Assembly: GCF_038397735.1 (NCBI RefSeq)
Contig: NZ_CP151635.1
Span: 62,001-126,000 of the forward strand
Source of the DNA: Microbacterium sp. LWH13-1.2
GTDB taxonomy: Bacteria > Actinomycetota > Actinomycetes > Actinomycetales > Microbacteriaceae
Direction of reading: 5' to 3'
Length of the DNA: 64,000 nt
Positions within the stretch are counted from its first letter, which is position 1. Each line of letters opens with the position of its first letter. The position numbers and the translations under genes were made by a program. Below the pieces are notes generated by a model. It did no database searches. It had not been told where the DNA came from and worked only from the letters and a program-made list of their open reading frames with translations. Below are positions 54,237 through 62,501 of the stretch, in pieces.

Positions 54237-57200
54237 CAGGACCCCGCCTCGCGCCGCCCCGCGTCCCCTCCGGAAAGCTCCCCGTCCAGGCGCCGCCCGA
54301 GCTGCAGCCGAATGACGGCGGCATGGGCATCCTCGGATCCCTCCTGCCGATGCTCGGCAGCGTGGGCGCGATCGTCATGGTCACCATGTCGAACCAGTCG
54401 GTGACGGGCCTGCTCACCGGTGGCATGTTCCTGCTGTCGTCGCTCGGGTTCGTCGCCGTCAACGGCTGGCGTCAGCGGTCGCAGCGGCAGGCGGCCACGC
54501 TCGGCTCGCGTCGCGAGTACCTCGCCTACCTCACCGAGCTGCGTCAGACCGTGCGCGTCGCCGCACGGCAGCAGCGACGAGCAGCGAACTGGCACCTCCC
54601 CGCGCCCTCGGCTCTGCCGTACATCGCCGAGGAGCGCACCCGAGTGTGGGAGCGCGGGATGAACGACCCCGACTTCCTCGCGGTGCGGGTAGGCACGAGC
54701 GACCAGCCGCTGTGCATCACGCTCGAAGCCCCCGAGCTCCCCCCGCTCGCCCAGCTCGACCCGGTCGCGGCCTCCGCCGCGCATCGATTCATGCTGACCC
54801 ACGAGCTCCAGAAGAACCTGTCGCTCGGCGTCACCCTGCGCGACTACGCGCGCATCGAGATCACGGGCGACGAGAGCGAATCCCGCGGCCTCGCGCGAGC
54901 CATGCTGCTGCACCTCGCCACGATGCACGACCCGGACATCGTGCAGATCGTGATCGCCGCCGACTCCGCCGTCCTGCCTCAGTGGGAATGGGCGAAGTGG
55001 ATGCCGCACACGCACTCGCGCACCGTGAGAGACGGTCTCGGTGCTGCGCGCATGATCGGCTCCCAGCTGTCGGAGCTCGAGGACATGCTCCCGGCCGAGG
55101 TGCGTGAGCGCTCGCGCTTCTCGCGCGACGGATCCGGCGCCAAGGTGCCCCACATCGTGATCCTCACCGACGGCGTCAGCACCTCGTTCAACGACATGCT
55201 GGTCAGCGGTGACGGTGTGCAGGGCGTGACCGTGATCGACCTCCCCTCCCGGTGGAGCGACCTCGACGACCCGAACGCACTGCGCATCGCCTTCGAGCCC
55301 GGAGACAAGGGCAGCCGCGCCGAGCTCGTGAGCCTGCAGGCTCCCGCGCGCCCCTTCGAGGCCGACGCGATCAGCATCGTCGAGGCCGAGGCGACCGCCA
55401 GGCGGCTGATCGCCCTCTACTCCGGTGGCACGACCATCACGAAGAAGAAGAGCGCGACCGATCAGGCCGAGCTCGTCGAGCTGCTCGGGCTTCCCGACGT
55501 GCGCGACCTCGACCTCGACGCGGCCTGGGCTCCTCGGCTCGAACGCGACCGGCTGCGTGTGCCGATCGGTCAGACGGAGGACGGCAGCCCGCTGATCCTC
55601 GACATCAAGGAATCCGCACAGCAGGGCATGGGTCCCCACGGTCTCATCATCGGTGCGACCGGTTCGGGTAAGTCCGAGGTGCTGCGCACGCTCGTGCTCG
55701 CCCTCGCCATGACCCACTCGCCCGAGCAGCTCAACTTCGTGCTCGTCGACTTCAAGGGTGGCGCGACGTTCGCCGGCATGGCGGACATGCCCCATGTCTC
55801 GGCGATCATCACGAACCTCGGCGAGGAGATCTCTCTCGTCGATCGCATGCAGGACGCCCTGCAGGGTGAGATGGTCCGTCGGCAGGAGCTCCTTCGCGCG
55901 ACCGGTCCGTTCGCGAACGTCGCCGACTACGAGAAGGCGCGTCGCGGCGGACGCACCGACCTCGCTCCTCTTCCCGCTCTGCTCATCGTCGCCGACGAGT
56001 TCTCCGAGCTGCTGTCGGCCAAGCCCGAGTTCGTCGACACGTTCGTCAACATCGGCCGACTCGGACGTTCGCTCCAGGTGCACCTGCTGCTGTCGTCGCA
56101 GCGCCTGGAGGAGGGCAAGCTCCGCGGCCTCGACACGCACCTGTCGTACCGCATCGGCCTGCGCACGTTCTCGGCTGCGGAGTCCCGCACGGTGCTCGGC
56201 GTTCCCGACGCGTACCACCTGCCCACGCAGCCTGGTGCCGGAATCCTGAAGTCCGACACCGAGACCATGACGCAGTTCCGTGCCTCCTACGTGTCGGGGC
56301 CGCCGCCCCGGCGCAGGCGCCGCGCGTCGACCGGCACATCCCAGAGCACAGGCTCGACTGCGGTCGAACTGTTCACCGCGGCTCCGGTCTGGCGTGCGGA
56401 GGCCCCCGTCGACGAACCAGAGGTCGTCGTCGACTCCGAACCCGAAGAGAAGCGCAACACGTTCGAGATCGCCGTCGAGATGATGAGTGGTCGCGGCCCG
56501 TCGGCTCACCAGGTCTGGCTGCCGCCACTGGAGACCCCGGCCACGCTCGACCAGCTGTTCGGAGACCTCGTCGAAGACCCGGCCCTCGGTCTGATCTCGC
56601 CGCGGTGGCGCGGCGCGGGTGCGCTCACCGTTCCGCTCGGAATCGTCGACGTGCCGCTCGAGCAGCGCCGTGAGAACCTCGCGATCTCGCTCGGCGGTGC
56701 CGCGGGTCACATGGCGATCGTCGGGGCACCGCTCAGCGGCAAGAGCACGCTCGCGCGTACGGCTCTGGTCGCTCTGGCGCTCACCCACACTCCGCAGGAG
56801 GTGCAGTTCTTCGTCATCGACTTCGGCGGCGGCAGCTTCACGGGTCTACAGAGGTTCACGCACGTCAGCGGCGTCGCGACGCGTTCGGAGCCCGACATCG
56901 TGCGACGTACGGTCGCCGAGGTCACGAGCCTGCTCAACGCCCGTGAGGTCTACTTCCGCCAGAACGGCATCGACTCGATCGACACCTACCGTCAGCGTCG
57001 TGCCCAGGGGCAGGCGGACGACGGCTACGGCGACATCTTCCTCATGGTCGACGGCTGGGGAACGCTGCGAGCCGAGTTCGAGATGCTCGAACCGCAGATC
57101 CAGGCGATCGCCGCTCGCGGTCTGACCTACGGCGTGCACGTCGTGATCACGGCGGCGCGCTGGATGGAGATCCGCGCCAACATCAAGGACCTCATCGGCA

Positions 57201-58207
57201 CGCGAATCGAGCTGCGGCTCGGCGACCCGACGGACTCCGAGGTCAACCGCAAGGCGGCGGAGAACGTCACGGCGATCCCCGGTCGCGGTCTGAACGAGAA
57301 CGGCCTGCAGATGCTCACGGCGCTGCCGCGCATCGACGGCGTCGACGAGGCCTCCTCGCTCGCGGGCGGCATCGACGATCTCGTCGCGCGAGTCGCGTCG
57401 GCGTGGCACGGCCCCGCCGGACCCAAGCTGCGTCTGCTGCCTTCGCGCATCGGTCATGCCGACCTGCGCGGCGTCGCCGCGGCCGCATCGGCAGACGGTT
57501 CGGAGCCCCGCGAGATCCTCCTCGGCATCGACGAGGCGAACCTCGCGCCGTTCTCGATCGACCCCCTCGAAGAGCCGCTGCTCTACCTCTACGGCGACGC
57601 CGACTCGGGCAAGTCGTCGATGCTCCGCGGAGTCGTGCACGAGATCACCCGTCTGTACGGCCCGTCCGAGGCGAAGATCTTCGTGGTCGACTACCGCCGC
57701 GCGCTGCTCGGAGAGATCCCGCAGGAGTACCTCGGCGCCTACCTCACGTCGCACGAGATGACGGAGGGGGGCATGAGCGAGCTCGCGCAGTTCTTCCAGA
57801 GCCGCATCCCCGGCGCCGATGTCACCCCCGACCAGTTGCGCACACGATCGTGGTGGAAGGGCGCCGAAGGCTTCGTGCTCATCGACGACTACGACCTCGT
57901 GTCCACCTCGCAGGGAAACCCGGTGGCCGTGCTCGCCCCGCTGCTCGCGCAGGCGGCCGACCTCGGTCTGCACGTGATCCTCACGCGTCGCACCGGTGGC
58001 GCGAGCCGGGCGGCCTACGATCCGATCATCCAGCGCATGACCGACCTGGGCGCCACCGGCATCCTGCTCTCGGGCAACCCGGAGGAAGGCCAGCTCATCG
58101 GCAAGGTCAAGGCGATCCCGGCCATCCCCGGTCGCGCGCAGATCGTCAGCCGTGATCGCGGCCTGGTCGCCGCGCAGCTGCTGTGGGTGCCGCCGAGCTA
58201 CCAGTGA
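54233..58207 (+). CDS. eccC: Type VII secretion motor ATPase EccC
   Basis: A 1324-aa protein, the usual size of a fused EccC. Two transmembrane helices lie near residues 35-80. Three FtsK/SpoIIIE ATPase domains follow, with Walker A motifs GATGSGKS (474-481), GAPLSGKS (831-838) and GDADSGKS (1121-1128). Domain 1 has a complete Walker B with catalytic acid (LIVADEFSELL). The equivalent stretches of domains 2 and 3 (FLMVDGWGTL, FVLIDDYDLV) differ, as in known EccC proteins where only the first is strongly active and the last binds substrates. It energises export of the WXG100 proteins. 4-bp overlaps at both ends. Confidence 0.96.
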   Translation: MTGPRLAPPRVPSGKLPVQAPPELQPNDGGMGILGSLLPMLGSVGAIVMVTMSNQSVTGLLTGGMFLLSSLGFVAVNGWRQRSQRQAATLGSRREYLAYLTELRQTVRVAARQQRRAANWHLPAPSALPYIAEERTRVWERGMNDPDFLAVRVGTSDQPLCITLEAPELPPLAQLDPVAASAAHRFMLTHELQKNLSLGVTLRDYARIEITGDESESRGLARAMLLHLATMHDPDIVQIVIAADSAVLPQWEWAKWMPHTHSRTVRDGLGAARMIGSQLSELEDMLPAEVRERSRFSRDGSGAKVPHIVILTDGVSTSFNDMLVSGDGVQGVTVIDLPSRWSDLDDPNALRIAFEPGDKGSRAELVSLQAPARPFEADAISIVEAEATARRLIALYSGGTTITKKKSATDQAELVELLGLPDVRDLDLDAAWAPRLERDRLRVPIGQTEDGSPLILDIKESAQQGMGPHGLIIGATGSGKSEVLRTLVLALAMTHSPEQLNFVLVDFKGGATFAGMADMPHVSAIITNLGEEISLVDRMQDALQGEMVRRQELLRATGPFANVADYEKARRGGRTDLAPLPALLIVADEFSELLSAKPEFVDTFVNIGRLGRSLQVHLLLSSQRLEEGKLRGLDTHLSYRIGLRTFSAAESRTVLGVPDAYHLPTQPGAGILKSDTETMTQFRASYVSGPPPRRRRRASTGTSQSTGSTAVELFTAAPVWRAEAPVDEPEVVVDSEPEEKRNTFEIAVEMMSGRGPSAHQVWLPPLETPATLDQLFGDLVEDPALGLISPRWRGAGALTVPLGIVDVPLEQRRENLAISLGGAAGHMAIVGAPLSGKSTLARTALVALALTHTPQEVQFFVIDFGGGSFTGLQRFTHVSGVATRSEPDIVRRTVAEVTSLLNAREVYFRQNGIDSIDTYRQRRAQGQADDGYGDIFLMVDGWGTLRAEFEMLEPQIQAIAARGLTYGVHVVITAARWMEIRANIKDLIGTRIELRLGDPTDSEVNRKAAENVTAIPGRGLNENGLQMLTALPRIDGVDEASSLAGGIDDLVARVASAWHGPAGPKLRLLPSRIGHADLRGVAAAASADGSEPREILLGIDEANLAPFSIDPLEEPLLYLYGDADSGKSSMLRGVVHEITRLYGPSEAKIFVVDYRRALLGEIPQEYLGAYLTSHEMTEGGMSELAQFFQSRIPGADVTPDQLRTRSWWKGAEGFVLIDDYDLVSTSQGNPVAVLAPLLAQAADLGLHVILTRRTGGASRAAYDPIIQRMTDLGATGILLSGNPEEGQLIGKVKAIPAIPGRAQIVSRDRGLVAAQLLWVPPSYQ

Positions 58208-58962
58208 CGGACGAGCAGAAGACCGGGCCTCAGACGGTCTGGGTCCCGGGTCTCGCCGGATGGCAGGGGCAGCGACGGTCGATGACCGGGCTCATCGCAC
58301 TCGGCGCCGTGCTCGCCGCCGCGATCCTCTTCTACGCCGCGACGCTGGTGGCCGACCCTGCCCCGGCCATGAAGGTTCTCGGCGCGGGAGTCGTGGTGGC
58401 CGTCGGTGTCGCCGTCTGGCTGCTGGCGGCCCACGTCAGGGTCGCGCGTGCGAGGGTCGTTCGCCTGGTCGTCGACGGGACGAGCGTCGTGTTCGGTGGC
58501 GCTGAGCAGATCATCTGGCCCTTGCGCACTCTCGTCCTGACGGGAATCCTCCTCCTCGCCGGGTGGGCATGGAGCGTCTTCACGGTTCCCGCGGAGCGGA
58601 TGACGATGCTCACCCTGCTGGGCGTGCCCGTGATCGGGGCGATACTGCTCATCGCGGGCGCTCGCTCGTGGTTCCGTCCGCCTTCCCGTCATCGACTGAC
58701 GCTGAAGCCCGACGGCCTCGAGCTGCGAATCCCGCGCAACGACGTGAGCGCGACCTGGGACGAGATCTCGGCGGCATCGCTGGAGGGCGACCGCGTGGTG
58801 GTCCGCTCGTCCGCGACGCGTCCATCGTCGTGGGCGACTCGCGATCTCGCGAGCGATCCGGCGATCCTCGCCGAGCTCGTGTCGTTCTACGCGCATCATC
58901 CTGCGGCGCGCGCCGAGATCGGCGCGGCGACGCTCGCGCGTCTCCGGTCCGGAGACTTCTGA
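58204..58962 (+). CDS. Membrane protein at the end of the eccC operon
   Basis: A 252-aa protein with four hydrophobic segments (about 27-50, 58-80, 103-128, 133-155) and a C-terminal domain of about 95 residues, probably cytoplasmic and beta-rich (HRLTLKPDGLELRIPRNDVSATWDEI), resembling a PH-like fold. It occupies the place where mycobacterial loci often have eccE, but I see no EccE similarity. The GTG overlaps the eccC stop by 4 bp (GTGA), so it is translated with the motor and is probably an accessory of it. Confidence 0.82.
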   Translation: MTDEQKTGPQTVWVPGLAGWQGQRRSMTGLIALGAVLAAAILFYAATLVADPAPAMKVLGAGVVVAVGVAVWLLAAHVRVARARVVRLVVDGTSVVFGGAEQIIWPLRTLVLTGILLLAGWAWSVFTVPAERMTMLTLLGVPVIGAILLIAGARSWFRPPSRHRLTLKPDGLELRIPRNDVSATWDEISAASLEGDRVVVRSSATRPSSWATRDLASDPAILAELVSFYAHHPAARAEIGAATLARLRSGDF

Positions 58963-59002
58963 GGCCCGGATCTCTGTGATCCGGCGCTCTGAGCGGGGGG
59001 CG

Positions 59003-59473
59003 TCAGCGCGCGGCGTCGGCCAGGTGGCGTGCGTTGTGACTCAGCACCTTGACGATGATGCCGTGGCGGCGCAGCTCCTTGGCCGTGCGGGCGCCCTCGT
59101 CGGCGTCGCGCCCCAGAGCGTGGATGTTCGCGACGACGAGCACGTCGCCCGTCTTCAGGGTGCCGATGAGGCGGGAGAGCCGGTCGCTCCAGCTCTCGAG
59201 GATGTCGGGGGAGGGGTGACGGAACCCCTCGATCGGCACGCCGAACCGGGTGAGGTCGTCACGCTGCTCGACCACAGACGGCATGCCCTCGCGTGCGACG
59301 ACGAGTCCGACCAGACGGGATCCGTCCGGGCGGGCGAGCCAGAAATCGCGGTTCTGCTGCAGCTCTGTGAAGCACTTCGGACACTCCGCTGCCGCATGCG
59401 GCAGGTGCAGCGGACTCGTCAGGGCCTCGTCGACGGATGCCGTCGCCTTCATGGGATCGATCGTCTCGCTCAT
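59003..59473 (-). CDS. Degenerate serine-recombinase-like N-terminal domain protein
   Basis: A 156-aa protein. Its C-terminal half resembles the resolvase N-terminal domain (RLIGTLKTGDVLVV, then ALGRDADEGARTAKELRRHGIIVKVL). The usual start YxRVST with the catalytic Ser is replaced by GLVVAREGM, and no DNA-binding helix-turn-helix follows. The N-terminus has a CPKC pair. It is therefore probably not an active recombinase; a diverged household family or a decaying remnant is possible. GGAGGTG precedes the ATG. It stands just outside the T7SS operon. Confidence 0.75.
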   Translation of the reverse strand: MSETIDPMKATASVDEALTSPLHLPHAAAECPKCFTELQQNRDFWLARPDGSRLVGLVVAREGMPSVVEQRDDLTRFGVPIEGFRHPSPDILESWSDRLSRLIGTLKTGDVLVVANIHALGRDADEGARTAKELRRHGIIVKVLSHNARHLADAAR

Positions 59474-59525
59474 CGCGCACCTCCGGCATCCATTCTGCCC
59501 TGATCCGAGGCTGCGCGGTGACCTT

Positions 59526-60515
59526 TCAGAGCATCCCGAGGGCTCGCACCGCTTCGCGCTCCTCGACCAGCTCGGCGACGGAGGAATCGATGCGGGCGCG
59601 CGCCCAGTCGCTGATCTCGAGACCCTCGACGATCTGCCACTCGCCGTCGATCGAACGGACCGGGAACGATGAGATCAGACCTGCCGGAACCCCGTACTCA
59701 CCGTGGGAGACGACGCCGGCGGACGTCCAGTCTTCGGTGCCGTGCACCCAGTCGCGCACGTGCTCGATGGTCGCGTTCGCGGCAGAGGCCACCGACGACG
59801 ACCCGCGCACCTGGATGATCTCCGCCCCGCGCTTCGCGACCCGTGGGATGAACGTCTCGTCGAGCCACGCGGGCACGTCGCCGACGATGGCCTCGAGGGC
59901 TTCGGCCACCGGAGCGCCGCCGACCGTCGCGTGCGAGACGTCGGGGAACTGCGTCGCGGAGTGATTGCCCCAGATCGGCACCCGACGGACTGTGTCGACG
60001 GGGGCGGCCAGCGTCTGCGCGAGCAGAGCCCTGGCGCGGTTCTCGTCGAGGCGCGTGAGCCCCGTGAACCGCTCGGCGGGAACTCCGTCCGCGGATGCCG
60101 CGGCGATGAGGGCGTTCGTGTTGGCCGGGTTGCCGACCACGGTCACGCGCACGTCGGGTGACGCGTGCGCGGCGATCGCCGCTCCCTGGGGCCCGAAGAT
60201 CCCGGCGTTGGCGGCCAGCAGGTCGCCCCGCTCCATGCCGGGCCCGCGCGGACGCGCTCCGACGAGCAGCGCGAGGTCGGCCCCGTCGAAGCCGACAGCC
60301 GGGTCGTCGGTGACCTCGACGTGCTCGAGCAGTCCGAAGGCGCCGTCCTGCAGTTCGAGGGCCGCACCCTCGGCGGCACCGAGGCCCTGGGGGATCTCGA
60401 GCAGTCGCAGGCGCACCTTCTCGTCAGGCCCGAGCAGGTCTCCGGCTGCGATGCGGAAGAGCAGCGCGTATCCGATCTGTCCGCCCGCACCGGTCAGCGT
60501 GATCGTGGTCGTCAT
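59526..60515 (-). CDS. mdh: Malate dehydrogenase
   Basis: A 329-aa NAD-dependent enzyme of the TCA cycle, interconverting malate and oxaloacetate. Visible features are the N-terminal dinucleotide fold [41 protein letters not shown] with substrate Arg residues, and [16 protein letters not shown] with the catalytic His. The length and the long WGNHS motif fit the cytosolic-type group common in actinobacteria. TAGGCT on the minus strand (60527-60522) ends 6 nt before the ATG, so the mRNA is probably leaderless. It is divergent from the metallopeptidase gene across 51 bp. Confidence 0.96.
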   Translation of the reverse strand: MTTTITLTGAGGQIGYALLFRIAAGDLLGPDEKVRLRLLEIPQGLGAAEGAALELQDGAFGLLEHVEVTDDPAVGFDGADLALLVGARPRGPGMERGDLLAANAGIFGPQGAAIAAHASPDVRVTVVGNPANTNALIAAASADGVPAERFTGLTRLDENRARALLAQTLAAPVDTVRRVPIWGNHSATQFPDVSHATVGGAPVAEALEAIVGDVPAWLDETFIPRVAKRGAEIIQVRGSSSVASAANATIEHVRDWVHGTEDWTSAGVVSHGEYGVPAGLISSFPVRSIDGEWQIVEGLEISDWARARIDSSVAELVEEREAVRALGML

Positions 60516-60566
60516 GACACGAGCCTACGACCGCGGGGAGCCCTCGGCGCAGAGTACCCTCGTGGC

Positions 60567-61451
60567 ATGACCTTCAACCCAGATGCCGATGTCTCCGGCA
60601 ACACCGCCCGACGGCGCGGTCGCGGCGCCGTCGTCGCCGGAGCCGGCGGTATCGGCCTGCTCGGCATCATCGCCCTCATCGCGGGGCCGCTGCTGGGGAT
60701 CGACCTGTCGGGCCTCCTCGGGGGCGGGGGAGCCACCGGCGGAGGATCCGAGCCGCAGGAGGGCAGCGTGATCGAGAACTGCCTCACCGGTGAGGACGCC
60801 AACGAGAACGTCGACTGCCGGGTGGCGAGCTCGCAGCTGGCGCTCGACGGCTACTGGGAGGACTACGTCGACCCGTACCGGGCGCCGCAGCTCATCATCG
60901 TCGACGGTGCGACCTCGACCGCGTGCGGTACGGCCTCCAATGCGGTCGGTCCCTTCTACTGCCCGCCGGACGAGACGGTCTACATCGACCCCACGTTCTT
61001 CGACCTCATGCAGCAGCAGTTCGGAGCATCCGCCGGCAACCTCGCCCAGCTCTACATCGTGGGGCACGAGTGGGGCCACCACATCCAGTACATCACCGGC
61101 GTCATGGACCGGTATCCGAACAACGGCACGGGTCCCGACAGCAACGGTGTGCGCATCGAGCTGCAGGCCGACTGCTACGCGGGCGCGTGGATCGGTCAGA
61201 TGACGCAGGAGAAGGACCCGGACGGGGTTCCGTACCTGTTGGCGCCGACCGAGGCCGAGATCACCGATGCGTTGAACGCCGCGAACACCGTCGGCGACGA
61301 CAACATCCAGCAGCAGTCGTCGGGTTCGGTGAACCCCGAGAGCTTCACGCACGGCACGAGCGAGCAGCGCAAGTACTGGTTCGCGAACGGCTATGAGAGT
61401 GGGCTCGACGTGTGCGAGCAGCCTTTGACGCTGGCGGGGGACCAGCTCTGA
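60567..61451 (+). CDS. Neutral zinc metallopeptidase (YpfJ/KPN_02809 type)
   Basis: A 294-aa protein with a transmembrane helix near residues 22-48 followed by a Gly-rich linker. The exported peptidase domain carries HEWGHH (His167-His172), the zinc-binding and catalytic motif, with a downstream ELQADCYAGAW that gives the third ligand region. Paired Cys residues suggest disulfides, as expected outside the cell. TACCCT ends 6 nt before the ATG at 60567, again a leaderless layout. The substrate is unknown. Confidence 0.93.
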   Translation: MTFNPDADVSGNTARRRGRGAVVAGAGGIGLLGIIALIAGPLLGIDLSGLLGGGGATGGGSEPQEGSVIENCLTGEDANENVDCRVASSQLALDGYWEDYVDPYRAPQLIIVDGATSTACGTASNAVGPFYCPPDETVYIDPTFFDLMQQQFGASAGNLAQLYIVGHEWGHHIQYITGVMDRYPNNGTGPDSNGVRIELQADCYAGAWIGQMTQEKDPDGVPYLLAPTEAEITDALNAANTVGDDNIQQQSSGSVNPESFTHGTSEQRKYWFANGYESGLDVCEQPLTLAGDQL

Positions 61452-61499
61452 TCACGTCGACGTGATCACGACGGACTTCTGAGAACCGGGGAGAAGACG

Positions 61500-62462
61500 A
61501 TGGACCTGGACGCGCTGTATCCACCGATCGAACCGTACGAGACCGGTGAGCTGCTCGTCGGCGACGGTCACCGCATGTACTGGGAGGTCAGCGGCAACCC
61601 CGAGGGCAAGCCCGTGGTGTTCCTGCACGGAGGGCCGGGCAGTGGCACCTCCGCCTGGCAGCGCCGGTTCTTCGATCCCGACGCGTATCGGATCGTGCTG
61701 CTCGACCAGCGCGGATGCGGTCGCAGCACTCCGCACGCGAGCGCGCCCGACGCGGATCTCCGCTTCGTCACGACCGCGCACCTGATCGCCGACATCGAGT
61801 TGCTTCGCCGCAACCTCGGCGTCGAGCAGTGGCAGGTGTTCGGCGGATCGTGGGGGAGTGCGCTGGCTCTCGCCTATGCGCAGGCGCATCCGGATGCCGT
61901 GAGCGAACTCATCCTCCGGGGCATCTTCACGTTGCGCCGCGAGGAGCTGGAGTGGTTCTACGAGGGCGGCGCGGCGGCGCTCTTCCCGGATCTGTGGGAG
62001 GAGTTCCTCGCTCCCATCCCGGTGCTCGAGCGGTCGCACATGATCGAGGCCTATCATCGGCGGCTGTTCGACCCCGACCCGGCCGTCCACGAGCCGGCGG
62101 CGGTCGCCTGGTCGCGGTGGGAGGCGTCGACGGTCACCCTGCGACCGGACGCGGCTCAGATCGAGGCGATGTCCGATCCGCGCGCTGCGACCGCGTTCGC
62201 CCGCATCGAGAACCACTTCTTCGTGAACCGCGGCTGGTGGTCGGAGGGACAGCTGATCGCCGGGGTCGACACCATCCGCCACATCCCGACCGTCATCGTG
62301 CAGGGTCGTCATGACGTGTGCACGCCGATGATGACCGCGTGGGATCTGCACGTGGCGTGGCCCGAGGCGGAGTTCGTCGTGGTCGACGACGCCGGTCACT
62401 CGGCGACGGAACCCGGTACCCAGCGGGCGCTGCGCGCGGCGACCGACCGCTTCGCAGGCTGA
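61500..62462 (+). CDS. pip: Prolyl aminopeptidase (alpha/beta hydrolase, S33)
   Basis: A 320-aa cytoplasmic peptidase that removes N-terminal proline. The motifs are HGGPGSGTS (oxyanion hole), DQRGCGRSTPHA, the nucleophile elbow GGSWGSALALAYAQAHP (Ser near residue 113), the acidic residue in GRHDVCTP, and catalytic His in DDAGHSATEPG. The length matches the monomeric family of about 315 aa. ATG follows GGGGAGAAG. It converges on the aldehyde dehydrogenase gene. Confidence 0.96.
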   Translation: MDLDALYPPIEPYETGELLVGDGHRMYWEVSGNPEGKPVVFLHGGPGSGTSAWQRRFFDPDAYRIVLLDQRGCGRSTPHASAPDADLRFVTTAHLIADIELLRRNLGVEQWQVFGGSWGSALALAYAQAHPDAVSELILRGIFTLRREELEWFYEGGAAALFPDLWEEFLAPIPVLERSHMIEAYHRRLFDPDPAVHEPAAVAWSRWEASTVTLRPDAAQIEAMSDPRAATAFARIENHFFVNRGWWSEGQLIAGVDTIRHIPTVIVQGRHDVCTPMMTAWDLHVAWPEAEFVVVDDAGHSATEPGTQRALRAATDRFAG

Positions 62463-62501
62463 GACCTCGCGGCGGACGGACCGCTCAGGGGCCGAGGTGC
62501 G

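Noticed and set aside
53903..56788. 961-aa minus-strand open frame opposite eccC
   Set aside because: Antisense shadow of the RDD-FHA and eccC genes, which have clear domains on the plus strand.
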